A stretch of 64,000 nt of DNA, taken from NCBI GenBank assembly GCA_963971425.1, contig OZ020519.1:10618028-10682027 (forward strand), written 5' to 3'. The stretch comes from Bryoerythrophyllum caledonicum. Its lineage: Eukaryota; Streptophyta; Bryopsida; Pottiales; Pottiaceae. Positions 11,180 to 23,499 of this stretch are shown here, in pieces (positions within the stretch are counted from its first letter, which is position 1; every line of letters starts with the position of its first letter). The notes below the pieces were generated by a model, which saw nothing but the letters and a program-made list of their open reading frames with translations, was not told the origin of the DNA and made no database searches. The translations under genes were made by a program, and so were the position numbers.

Positions 11180-12480
11180 TTATAATTTCACAAATAAAAA
11201 AGAATGATTTAAAAAAAAAAAAACTATATGGTTACTAACGTTTAAGACTTTGGTGCAAACAAATAACCACATTGGAAAACAGATGAAAAATGAAAAAAAA
11301 ATATTAAGGGACTATATCAGGACATAAGAGGGAAAGAAGTCAAAAAAAGGAGGAAAACAATTACAAAGGATAAATTAGAAGGAAAATTCGAATGGATGAA
11401 TGTTGAGAAAAGAAAATTAGAAGTAAAAGGATTTGAATTAGAGAGAATTGAAAAAAAAACAAATGCAGAATACAAAATTAAAAGATAAAAGATTAAAAGA
11501 ATAGCAAGAAGAAGAAAGAAATATGAAAGACACAGTCTAGAAAACACCAATAAATGAATAAGAAAATACAAAACAAATTATATGAGAATATATGTAAACC
11601 GAGGAATATCATCAAAGAGAAGATTAAAATGACGTAAGCCAAAAAAAAATGTTTAATCATAAGAAAGTAGATTGAAATAAAAACTTTGAACATAAGATGT
11701 AAACTTCAGATGATAAAGGATAAAAAAATAGCAAAAAAAAAAAACAAAAGGGAGCAGCAAATGAAAGAAAAAATAAATAAATTAGATAAAGAAAGATTAA
11801 AATGAAAAAAAAAAAGGAAAGTAGGGAAAGTAATTGAGGAGAAACTTGAGAATAGATTAGTTAAATAAGAAGTACGAGAAAAAAAATCACAAAGGGATAA
11901 ATCGGTCGCAATTGAAAGATTAAAAAAAAATCATTAAATTATAAGTAAAGATAAAGGTTAGATAATGGGTTTTTAAAAAAAAAAAGGAAACTTTAAATGA
12001 CACAAAGACAAAGATAAAGCATTAAAAAGAAGGATAAAATGGAGAAGTAAATAAAAACTAATAAGAAACAAATAATAGGAATAAAAATTTAATAAATAAA
12101 TAAAATAAAACATGAAGGAAGAGAAAGTAATAGAAGAGAAACTAGAGAATAGATAAAATAAATAATAAGAACGTCAAATAAAAACATCACAAACAGATAA
12201 ATTGAACGCAATTAAAAGGATTGAAAAGTATAACATTTATTTATGAACATTCTTAAAGATAAGATAATGGACTACTACAAAAACAAGATATAAACTTGAG
12301 ATGATAAAAAAATAAAGAGATACCTTGGATAAAAGATAAGTGGCTATATAAGGAAGTAAATAAGCTAGAAAATCATAACGGATAACAAAAAATAATACAA
12401 GTAAACAATAAATAAAGAAGTACAATATAAAATAATATACTTAATAAATATAATACACAAGCAATTTATTTCATGAAGCA
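11180..12480 (+). repeat. A+G-rich low-complexity block
   Basis: About 1.3 kb in which the + strand is dominated by A and G (runs such as AAAAAAAAATGA, AAGAAGAAAG), with very little C. No coding capacity is visible; the hydrophobic reverse-strand ORFs are a by-product of TTT/TTC-rich complement. It may be an inserted, strongly strand-asymmetric repeat inside the composite element. Confidence 0.7.
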
Positions 12481-12496
12481 AAATTTCTATACTATA

Positions 12497-12615
12497 TATA
12501 TATCATATATATATATATAGTTGTATATATATCATATATATATAGTTGCATATATATCATATATATATAGTTGTATATATATAGTTGTATATATATAGTT
12601 GTATATATATAGATG
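12497..12615. repeat. AT microsatellite with TAGTTG punctuation
   Basis: Runs of TATATATATA are separated at near-regular spacing by AGTTG or ATC, giving a higher-order pattern of roughly 20-27 bases repeated about five times. It is self-complementary over most of its length and can form cruciforms or hairpins. Confidence 0.9.
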
Positions 12616-14041
12616 GATAAACAAATCAATGACTAATCTTAAGCTTCGCAAGACAACAAATGAGAAGATAGACAAGAATAATAATTGAGGACACTAAGAA
12701 AATAGTAAATAGTAACGGAATTGCGCAAGTACCTAAGAAAGAATACCAGACAGCATAATATACCCAAAATTAAAAGGGTGAAATAAAAAAATCCATTAGG
12801 AAGTCAAGAGAATTCAACAACAATTGGTATTCCATAAATTACAGAAGAATTATCAACAATATATCAATATATGAACGAACATGTGTTGATTAACTTTACG
12901 ATCTAGTTAGAAGCTTAATATGATTATATATTTTATTCAATTTTTTTTTTTTGGAAACATCTAATTGAAAATGACATTATTTTTGGTAAATAATATATAG
13001 CATGCGTAGGTTTTAATGATCGTTTCCTCATATGTACTCTCATGACCTTGGGCAATTGCAAAAATTTAAACATACGAACATACGGTTTCCAAAGTCTGGA
13101 GGCCTACTTTTTATTGGAATCTTGGCGGTGGTCATTTTCTTTAAAAGCGTGAAGGGTGTAGAAGTGTCAGTGCGAATCAGGGATTTCACTGCAAGGCTGG
13201 GAGACATCCAACCCCAACTTCGGAAAAATATAAAAGCCACCACCTATCTGAGGGGGTGGCTACTTCATATAGTCATTTGCCTTTGTAGCCCTACCTTGTG
13301 CTGCTCCTCGCATGTTCTGTAGGAAGGCCTGCTTAGCTCCAACGGAGGTGGTCTCTTCATTGGAGACAGGAGTCACACCGTTGCCAAGCAGGATGTGGGG
13401 CGACCTCGTTTTTTAGCAGCATTGGCGTGGGGGGGGGACCTTAGCGCGATCCTACAATCCTGGGCGTAATCCCTCAAGTAGCATCATTTTAGAGGGGAGA
13501 GAGGCGCGACGATGGTTGTGGTGGAGTTCTCTGTGAAGATTAAGACGACGGGATGGAATCAGGTGAGTGATAGAAATTCCAGAAGCAGGGGTTAGGGATG
13601 AGTGCGCCTTTGTATTTTCCTTCAGTGTAGCTTCATTTCTTGCAGGTGGGTTGTCGGGATAAGGCATGTTGAATGTCTGATTTGGGCAGACAGGTGCTGC
13701 GCCAAGAATTTAAGTGTTGGGTATTGTGATTCGTCACCGGAGCTTGCAGATGAGTTTCTCCTTGTACTGGGTTAGGGTTACTGGTGAATGCTGGGGCCTC
13801 CCGATGAGGCAGGGAGGAGGAGGTTGGAATGGAGTTGCAGAAAGTTTTAATAGCGTTGTCTGGGTTGCAATGAGATCGTTTTGCTCCAGAATAGCTCTTT
13901 GCTGAATGTGGGTCTTCTCTCTTTTTCTGATGTACCGTAGAAAACAGCCGCAGAGTTACAAGGGCAAGGTCTCAACAGGTCGCTGTAGGAGAAACTAGTA
14001 TTGATGCAGCGAGTGAACCATTGTTGGGGCTATGAAACGGT
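12616..14041. other. No gene recognised
   Basis: AT-rich to about 13.0 kb, then more balanced. Short ORFs on both strands (for example 13032-13322 + and 13452-13667 -) show no motif, no homologue in the first module and no splice context that I can defend. The right part probably holds 5' sequence of the second Ulp1-like gene. Confidence 0.4.
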
Positions 14042-17000
14042 GTAGGAGAAGACAGCGATGCTTCTACAGACACGGACCTTGTATTCGAAGAACCTGTGGC
14101 GGGACGGTCCAAACAGGGCGGAAGATGTAGCGGGGCTACAACTAACAGTAGACCACAATTGCCCCCAGCCATAAGCACTGGCTCCATATCTTTCCTAGGT
14201 GTTGGTGTGACAGGTCCCAGAATTCATTTCCCTGAGGACGAAAAATTGGTTGTCAACGAGGACAGGCGCCTTATAGATGGGCTGGGACTTGCGACGTGGA
14301 AGATGCTACTGCTAAACGGAGTGCAAGGTTTGCAAGAGGTACGTCACAATTAGCAGAATAACCTGTAGCACGTCATTGTAGTTTGCACTCAATGTTGTCC
14401 TAAAATCTGGTGTGGGTCTCTAAGGGGCTGTGTTCCAAGTTGCAGGGGTATACAGTTGGAGGCGAGAGGGTCTATAGAGCAGAGCCGAAACAGGGTAGAG
14501 TTCCATGCGCATGTCTCTATACTGAACAAGAATTCAAAAGTCTGGTAGTCGAAGCGCACTACACATGCCGTTATCACTTCTATGAGAACCCTGGGCACGA
14601 GAAGCGTTATTACTATTGGTGCAAGTATTGTCATGAAGACTTTAGCGACAAGAATGCAATTTTGTATCATCGTTATAAGGATCAGTGTGATAAGTGGAGG
14701 GAAGTTGGAACTGGAGTGTTGAAAATGTATCCAATGTTTACTTAGAGTGAACAACATGTGCTTAAAGGTATCCTACATGAAGTAGGTTTGAAATTCCCAG
14801 AGAAAGAGGGACGCCGTCCATGGAACCCGAGGGTACATCTACCCCGTGTAGTGCAGCCAAAGACCAAAAAGGTTAATGAGTCTCTTAAGGAAACCAGTCG
14901 GGGGACATGTAAGGATGTAGTTCTTCTCAAGGAGAGGCCACGGAAGGAGGAACCTTGCACTACTCAACAGCCACAGGTGACAAAGGTGTACAAGAAGAAA
15001 GATTGCGCAGTAAAGGAGATGGTTGAGAGGGAGAGGACCACGGTAGTGCAGGACAAGTTCACGAGGGATAGCAATACTGTAGTGCAGGCCGACCGAGAAT
15101 CTTCTGGGGGAGCCGATTTTTCGGGTTAGGTATTCCAAACGAGATCGCGACGGGTCGCCGCGTGCTTTTGCACATCCCAAGGGAGATCTTAAAGGTCCTG
15201 CCAGGAAGAAGAGTACTTCGTTGGCAGGCGCACGCAAGAGGAAAAAGGACCAAGAGGCTGAAGAAGAGGTGCTCTCACGGATGCGAGAGAATCCCAACTC
15301 CACTAATCTGCATTCAGAAGATCCTGAGGACACATCCCGATTTCATACCTCTGCACGGGTTGGGCCGCAAATGGGAGCCCTTGAGTCCGATGTAGTGCAT
15401 GAAGATGTGCCTATATCGTCTTATACATTTTTCGTTGATTCTACGCGGGAAGAAGTACTCGAAGAAGCCCAACGTTACGCAGCCTCTCTGACGGTGGAGA
15501 ACACGTATCCGAATATTGGCCCCCCTCCCCAGGTACAAAGCAATCCCGGGCTATATCACCTGATCTAGGAATCACCAGCTAGCACTATCATTGATTGCAG
15601 ACTCCTACACAACCATGAAGAATGCATGGTCGAGCTTCGAATACTAGAATCACGAGACGAGCTGGGAGGCCGCATACTTGCCTCTATAGGCCCGTGGGTA
15701 GCATGGAAAGAAGCATAGGTATGCGCGTGTAGGACCCACCCTGACTCTGGTTTCATTTCACTTTCTTAATCTCACAGTCCTGTAGTGCAAGCGGGAATGC
15801 CTGGATTGTGACGCTTTATGTATTGCAGGCTTCGGGGGAACGAGACGCACTACATGAAGAAGAAGTGAACTTTGTCATGATGTCTGTGAAGCCCTGGAAT
15901 CCTTACATTGAGTTGGTAAACCACGATGGAAGAAACAATGAACTTCTTAAGCTGCAGCAGTACCTGAAGTATCTCAAGGACAAGGTGTTGTATGTCTCCA
16001 AACGACTCAATGCGGAAATTGCACTACAGGATCGACGCAAGTCACATATTCTAGGCCAGCTTCGGCTGTACGACTGCGAAAGAGAAATGCATTTGGAGGA
16101 CAGGGACTGGGGATGGTCCCCCATGTTTCGAATTTTATGCAAGGAAGGATCTCCAGGACTGCCGCCACGTCCTTGGTCTCATATGCAGGAAGAGTTAGAC
16201 TGTATACTTGCTGCACTATAGTCGGATGTGAAGGTGGAGCCTATGTCGCTGGAGCCTAGAGCTGGACTGTCCCCATATTGTCCGTGCCCTCAAGTTATAC
16301 GGCCGCATTTCACTTGGACGGCGAGCGCCAATTTCTCATCCAGTTACGGGCATGACAAGAGCAAATATACTTGCTATAGCCAAGGACAAAGTAGAGTCGA
16401 AACGCCTCTCGGCATGTGCCCAAGATGTTGTTGACATTGGCTGGGCACTTTTCCCATGTATTTTTGGTGGTTTCTGCACTCCACTTCGTCATTGTTGGGG
16501 AGACATGCTGGGACTAATGGGCTTTGAAGGGTGGAACCAGGATGACGTACTCCAGGTGATAGAGCAGTTTCTTAACCGTGTTGCACGCCGAGCAATAGTG
16601 GATCTGCACAAAACGGGAAGAAGTTCTGGTGATCTTGCGGCCATGTGGTGGATTCGTGGACTAGACGATCCTACAACTCTGCGCCTTCATTGCAACGAAG
16701 TAAGAACACCCTCCAGGATATTTGGTTATCATTTACATAGCATACAGTAAGAGCTTCCCTGCATTGGATATTTACATAGCGTATAATGTGATTGTTCTTG
16801 CACTACAGGTGATGTCGAAGATGTTATGTATACGCGAGGATGTGGACATCGGATGGTCGATGCTGGGCTTGGACAATCAAGAACCAGTCCTTGAGGAGTT
16901 GAGGGAGCCCGTACGTTGCATGGTACAGTTGCTTCTGGAGCTTCGTGACAAGGAGCTCCAACGCACTTTCACAGAGTTGGGTTTCCCAGGACATGATGAA

Positions 17001-18547
17001 ATGCCTCGCTCACCAACCATCCTTACTGCCAATGTCATACCACTGGAAGTTGTGGACCCAAGGGAGAAGACCGTGGGTAGACTTGCTGGTCAACAACAGT
17101 CCACGTCCTTAGATATGGTTACATCGGCAGTCGCAAGAACGCTTTTCAGCATACCCAAGACGGGGCACCCAGAAGAGGACCGGGGCGTGAGGGAGAGAGA
17201 GCTTCTTTCCTTACATATAAAAAACCAATCGCCGCCAATCATGCGGGCTGGATTAGGCTGGTTTAGGAAGACTCCAATCCATATTGATTTTAGATTAGGT
17301 CCACGCCGTGGGCGTTCAATGCTCTCCCCTATTCGTGCATTGAATCTGGTTTCATCCAATGACGCGTGCGAGGAGCAGACATCAATGACATTGCAGGACA
17401 AGACCCCCCCGGGAGCACATCAGTAGCACTGTTCATGTCCCCAATGGATTCATCTGCCATAAACTATTGTTGTTGCTACACTTAGATATGGTGTTCGTTC
17501 TGTATTGCAGTGCCTACAACCTGATGATGGACCGTGTAAGACTGGCGTATGGCGACACAAGTAGGGGACATTTGGAGTTCCTTTTTGATTCGGGCAGTAC
17601 AATCCTACGCCCAATACCAGACATGGAAGTCCTAGATTTTGAAGAGGGATTGCTCACTACGCCTCTCATGGATTTCTTTTGTATTTGGTTTCAGGCATAC
17701 CTTCCTGACGAGGTTTTGCTATGCAATCCTCTGATAGAAACTAGCCTTCGTACCCTCATCAACGGAAGTGACTCAACTGATGCACTACAAAGATTTTATA
17801 GTAAGAAGGGTAGGACGGTCATAGTTCCCATTGTCGACAGCACGCACTGGAGCTTAGCTATATTGTCGAGCTGTGGATTCCTCAAGTTTCTCTCAGGTGT
17901 GGCAGACACACCCACTTTCCATGGAGGTCGTAAGCTACATGAGTGTTTATGGTGTATGGCAATAGGTGAGTTGGAAGGATCGCCGACATGGAATACATGT
18001 ACTGACGCGAAAGCATGGACCCACGTCCGTTGCCCTAAACAGCGTGATGGATGGTCATGTGGATACTACGTCATGTGCTTTGTTATCACATACATGGCGT
18101 TTCTGGGAAAGGAGAATGACATGGACTGGACAGCAGAGGTCTGTGCATCAATTCCCTTAGAACACACTGTTCTGTTGTAGTACTGATAGTTGTTGTTCTA
18201 CCGCATTACGATATTTCCGTGTTACAAAAAGGTATTCCATATGGCACACCCTGGACTTATATTTACCTCATGGCCTTAAGTTGATGCAGATGTTCGATGT
18301 TTTTGACATTGAGGAGGTGTTGGACATGAAACAAAAGTTGAAGAACGTTGTGGTCAAGGCAATGGTCACGGGTGCTGTGGACGGATTGTTGTGCCGGATT
18401 ACAACCGCCGTCAACAAAGAACCAGCATTGGATTCAGACACACTACGTCCCATAGGCATAGACCCAGGTCTTGGACGTCAGAAGTCCAACCATAGGGCGG
18501 CTAGAAAAGGACATAGTACAGAAAGCATCCCTGTAATAGATGACTAA
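14042..18547 (+). pseudogene. Ulp1-like transposon gene, copy 2, catalytic Asp replaced
   Basis: A diverged paralogue of the gene at 7.5-11.0 kb, matching it exon by exon (shared strings include WNPY, ALKLY, LMGFEGW, GWxMLGL and NQEP). It has extra 5' exons (14042-14353, 14440-15129). One encodes a C-x2-C ... H-x5-C zinc-finger-like stretch (YWCKYC ... YHRYKDQC, about 14605-14690), the others a Lys/Arg-rich linker. Later exons: about 15221-15718, 15830-16700, 16810-17426, 17511-18138 and 18290-18547. The protease exon keeps His (STHWSLA), Gln and Cys (CPKQRDGWSCGYYV), but the catalytic Asp position reads FKFLSG, Leu codon 17890-17892. In-frame TAGs lie at 14743, 15127, 15566, 15715 and 16219, with a frameshift around 16221-16276. 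Probably non-proteolytic and decayed. Confidence 0.7.
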
Positions 18548-18821
18548 ATACGGTTATATATTGCTTAAATATGTTTTTTTTGTAGTGCGCGCCAGAATTC
18601 AAATTCATCATGCTCATGTGTCAGCGTTTTGTCATCCTGAACAAAAACCTGCACTAGATTTGCTACATTCATCACCTAATAAACCAATATCTGCACTACA
18701 TGTACTACATTACCGTCACAATATGCCCCTTATCGTACAAGGTACCCTAGCAAATATAAAAGAGGTCGCCCATTCTGGGAGTGGTATATTTCCCCATTCC
18801 AGGGCTTGATCTGTCGTTGCT

Positions 18822-19247
18822 ATGGACTCACGCTCCATCGAGTTGATGGAGGACAAGGTTATTCGACTCCTCAGTACTCTCGCTGAGGAGACGCCCCCGA
18901 AGGAGCCCGTTGCGCGTGGAACTTCTTCTGCTCCGGATGCTGGAGTGGTCCAAAGGCATCAGACTTCCCGGGCTATGTCAAGAGTACATTGAAAGGCAGA
19001 TGAGTCTCCTGGAGCTCCCATACGGACTGTAAAACGACCTATACATACACTTCAGCATTTCCAAGGACAACGAGACATGAAGAAGATAGTTCTTTTTCCG
19101 AAATTTGGGTGGCCCAGAAGTGTACAAGGGAGTAGTTCATATTTGTCGCTGGTGAAGGGTCCGATTCGTGGTAAGAGTTCAGACCAGGATCTTACATCAA
19201 GAGTGTGTGCCTGTAAGTCAGAGGTTTCATGCGTACACAACATTTGA
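18822..19247 (+). pseudogene. Small accessory ORF of the composite element
   Basis: A frame opens with an ATG at 18822 (MDSRSIELMEDKVIRLL) and runs 142 codons to TGA at 19245, broken once by TGA at 18990-18992 in the context GTACATTGAAAG, which could be a CGA-to-TGA change. The product would be basic in its second half. It lies between the second protease gene and the convergent transposase gene. No domain is recognised; the continuity of sense after the stop is the only evidence that it is real. Confidence 0.35.
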
Positions 19248-19514
19248 GATTGGTTTTAAAGTCTTAGTGGGATGTCTTCACGGTAGCTAGGAGGGGGAAG
19301 GGTGCACAGACGACAATTATACTCTGTCATGTATTTGTATTCCACGCAATGTTAAAAAAATGTGGAAGTATGAGCAGTGACCACCTTCTACTTCATCTGA
19401 CTCTATGCCTCTGTTATAGTAAATTGCATGTACTTTTATGTAGTGTAAGATATTACTCGCACTACATTGTATCGCACTACAAGAATCCGGTTTCTAGTCA
19501 CTGAGGGCTACCTT

Positions 19515-22500
19515 CTAACCTCTGCGACGCTTACCGGCCCTAGGTACTTCTAGTCTACCCGGTTTCCTTTTCAACGACCAATCACCTTCTCGCAGGGGGA
19601 ATGTTGGGGTGGTGTCCTTCACCTCTTTGCATGCAATTCCACGTGCTATCATCTTCCTGTACTTCCCACATAAGTTCTTCAAATCAGCTACCAAGTGGTG
19701 GTGAATTTCAGTGTGCTTCCGTGCTGTGCAAAGGAGATCCTTTATCAGTTCCACAGGGTCGTCATGTTTAGCTTTTTGGCTCTGTGGCTGAGGAACGGGG
19801 TTAAGGACAATTGGATTCTCTTCAGTACCAAAGCATTTCCGCACTATCTCTTTAGACTTGTACTCATGTGGCTTAGATACATCTCGAAGAACAATCGGAT
19901 TAGACTCCGTTCCAAGACCCGCCTAATTGTTGTGCAGCCCGGCATGGCCTCTATCTGACAGACACGCAACACAGGCTTTGTCCTCCTCCGGGAGGCCTGG
20001 CAGATCCTCCTCCTCATCCTCAACGTAGTCCCCCTTGGATCGAAACGCATCCACCATTGGAATGGTCCTCTCAATCCCACACCTTGTCCCAGCTTCCCTA
20101 AGAATCAGTCCTTCATCAATTTTAGGATGCTTCATAAGAAAAACCTTCATAACATGCTTGCACATAGTGTTCTGTTGTACAATAAAATAGTCACATTGTG
20201 CCCACTGAGTGTCGGTTCCATATATGGTCCAAATTTTGGGATAATTCTCAACAGAAACCACCAACACAATATCTTCTCCCTCTAGATTCATGTAAACATA
20301 TGAGTCCGGGATCCCATAGGCAAGGAGGATTGCATTGGCAATGAGAAACTCCTGTTTGATATTGCGAATAAAACCGAACTCCTTCGAGGCTTGGACATAC
20401 CAGTAGTGTCCTGTAACCTTATTCTTGAGATCATCAGCTAACCAATCCAACCGGCGCCCTGCGAATCTTTGCTTCTCCAGCAACAGAATCCCCTTCAAAT
20501 TAGCGTGGGAAGACTCAATACCAGCATTTGTATTATGTCCAACATGAGGGACGTTCCAATTTGCGGCACACCACATCCCAATCTTCTTTCTCTAGTGCTT
20601 GTTGATGTATTTCATGAACTTAGCAGCCGAAGGGCGACGCTCTTTGATCTTGTCGAGCTCCTTGTTAGCCCACGCCACAGGATCTGTCCCAACAACATAC
20701 CTCTTGCCGTATAGAACTTCTCCAACCTCCTTCAGTGTATTTGCCCTATCCTCTATCCGACTTATCTTGCTCTTCATATTTTCTACCCATGCCTTCTTAA
20801 CATGCCAAAAATAGAGTAGGATCTTGGACCTCGGCCACAACTCCCTGTAGTGCAGTATGGCCGTGAGAAAGATGCACTACACAAGATCATTGAGTAAATA
20901 CACATCCTTCAAATTCAAAAGAAATGAAAAGAGAGACATTTACTTACTCTAGGACGTTCAATTCAGCTTGAGCATTGTCCACAATTACTGACGAGGGCTC
21001 CCAGTCAGGTTTGACAGATAAGGCTTTGTCCTTTAGTGCCAGTAGCATAGGTTTCAAGGCGTTCTGGGTGGAACTAGAGATAATGAAATAAGCAACCGGT
21101 ATACCATTCTGCCATTCGTCAAACACCATAACGGTATACAATGGATACTGCATCAAATCATAACGCACAAGGAGTTTGGTATAAGAGCAAGGTTTAGGTA
21201 CAAGTCACAGTAAGTAATTACCTACTCTTCTCGCACTACACATATATCAACTAACATTTCTAGGTACTCAAGTTATTTAAAACTCTGCTACCCGGGAGTG
21301 ACTTGTACCAAACGTGGCGTCTATGGAAATAGCACTTTGATGGCCAAATTTCACAAGCATAGTCTTCTGCCAGGCTGTCTGAAATCCGAGGGTGAAGGGG
21401 GCATCGTCCTGTTCCTTCTTGTTAATATCCAACAGACCATGTTCTTGATAAAAGAAAACCTCCTTGATGTTTTCGTCCTTCCAGAGCCTGATGCTAACGG
21501 TCTCCTTCTTGTGCTTCATCCAAGTCTCTTGTGCACGCTTGTTTGCTATGTTCCGGACGTCGTGTGCATGGACAAACATATCTCTACTCAGTGGGGCGTT
21601 CGATAGCACCATCTCCATCACCCATGCCTTGTATTGGATCATAACTTGAGTAGAAGTCAATCCCATGTCTAACATACTGCCCAGTTTGTTCTTCATATTA
21701 TCCGGCAACGATGTTCCCATGGAGTGCTTGAATCCAGGCACCGTGACACCGTGGCACTGCTCACCATGCACGTTTAAGTGCTCAGTAACCTTGTACACCA
21801 AGTGACACAACGTAGTGTCCATATAGTTCTGCTTTGCCAGGAAATGGCGTTGGCATCCTCGCTTCATAGACATGCCAGCAACCTTTTGACCTATGCGTGG
21901 CTTCTTCTGCCCTGTGCTTCTATTAGTAGACATTGTATTGAAATCCAGGATAACCTTCTTCCCTTTGCGCTTCTTCTCTAATGCAGTTGTAACCCTCTTC
22001 TTCCTCCTTTGTTGTTCCGCTTGAAGAAGGCCCTTCAAGTCTTTAATGTAAATATGGGAATTATCTTCAGGTCCAAAATTACAACTGAACCTGCTCAAGT
22101 TCAAACAATTAGTAAGACTAGTAGATCTACATGCACTATACAGAAAGGACATAGCCTATTCTGAGTTGAACTTGTACAATGGATGCACTACACCCGGTGC
22201 CCTAAATCCATTCCCGGACACACAGTATACACAATGTTGCACTACAACCAAAAACAACGAAGGCGCAAATTCAGGTCAAGTTAGGGACTTACTTAATAAC
22301 CTTGGCAGCACTGTTAGCCCTTGGTAGTACCAAGCTCCCTAGCTTATTCTTCGAGACTCCTTGTTGAATCTATAAGGATACGATTTGTCCTGTCCCTCGC
22401 CCTCCCTGAAGTCTGAAAGTCTCTTCCAAGGGATGAGTGCGACCTTATGTATGTAATGACGGCCTCCGCCCTGGGTACGAGTTGGTTCCCACGTGAGATC

Positions 22501-23499
22501 CTCCTTGCAAAATGGACCAAGTAGAGGAGTTTGCTTCATCTCTCGAAGGCCTCTAACCAGCTCTTCCTCACGCTCGGGCCCCTGGTATGGAATGTCCTCC
22601 TCCTTCCAATCCTCTGACAAGATATGCCGCATGGGTTTGCTCTCTTTTTGGTTTTCCTTCTTCAACGGCGGCCTGGTTGTTGGTTTATCACTTCTACTGC
22701 TCCTAGCCTTTCCCTTAGGGACGGTCTTCCCCTCAACAAATGTGACATTCCTATCACTACTCACGTTAGAGAATTCTCTGTGGTTGTGCTGAGGGCTTGA
22801 CAGTACAACTTCTTCAACAGCATGCCCTCTCAGATTGAAGGAAGGGTTCGAATTTGAGGTTACTTCGTACTCACTACCTCTGGGATCGTCTGACTTCTGT
22901 TTGTCACATTAAGATGAACATGATGTACAATCGCTAGAGGAAAGGTCAAAATACAGTGGTTGCGTGCTTGCCGTTGCAGGACACTGAGCTCCCAAGGACA
23001 CACCGGTAGACGTAATTGAACTTGTCTAGGACAATTCTGTAGAATACGACGATATATCTGCAGCAAAGTCTAAACCTCCATCCTCAGACCCCGTGGAAGC
23101 AAGGGAGGTCGCAATTCGGATTGAGTCACTATGCCCAAGATGCTCAAGAGGAAACATGGCGCCAAGTAGTGATGGGTCTGGAGCACTTGTCACACTACGG
23201 ACGGATTGCACGTCCTCAGGAGAGTGATGATCTGGTCCTATTGGCAGAACTACTCGGAGTGGAAGACGATCTCTCTCACAGCTTATATCAACATATGACG
23301 CTCTGTTATGAGAACTCTGCTTCCATCGACCTAGGAGCACATGACAGTCACTTTCATCCTCAAGATCGACATAGTTAAGCTTATGGGCTGATAATGTTGT
23401 ACTTTCATGCGTTTTTGACGCAGTTCTACCTAGGACATTCTTCCTCTCATAGTTGGAAGGGCCTGTAAGATCAATGAAATCAGGTACCTGGTTACGCAT
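19515..23499 (-). pseudogene. MULE transposase with SUMO-interaction-like N-terminus
   Basis: Transposase of the Mutator-like superfamily, read from 23499 down. The N-terminal exon (23499 to about 22290) holds hydrophobic-acidic motifs resembling SUMO-interacting motifs: DFIDLT, NYVDLEDESD, SYVDISCERD and LYFDLSSSD. Core exons: 22090-21292, 21147-20948 and 20844-19515, joined in phase by GT/AG sites. DDE residues are visible: Asp in SIDATFGTS (21319-21321), Asp in VIVDNAQAE (20977-20979), Glu in GIESSHANLK (20514-20516). Downstream CDYF...NTMCKHV (about 20155-20205) resembles a SWIM zinc finger with one Cys changed. The C-terminus is Lys/Arg-rich. In-frame stops: TAG at 23026 and TAA at 22909 (N-terminal exon), TAG at 20592 and 19923. 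The catalytic triad survives but this copy should not make a full protein unless stops are read through. Confidence 0.8.

Noticed and set aside
11317-12425. Hydrophobic reverse-strand ORFs resembling membrane proteins
   Set aside because: They are complements of A/G-rich low-complexity DNA, giving Phe/Leu/Ser-rich strings with no real gene signals.
19473-19485. CACTACAAGAA string as a CACTA transposon terminus
   Set aside because: It looks like a CACTA end, but I found no matching inverted partner or target duplication, and the string is one of many GCACTAC motifs in the block.
7458-23499. A changed genetic code with TAG as a sense codon
   Set aside because: The kinesin-5 gene has no internal TAG and uses TAG as its natural stop, and CAG-to-TAG decay in a methylated transposon explains the pattern more simply.
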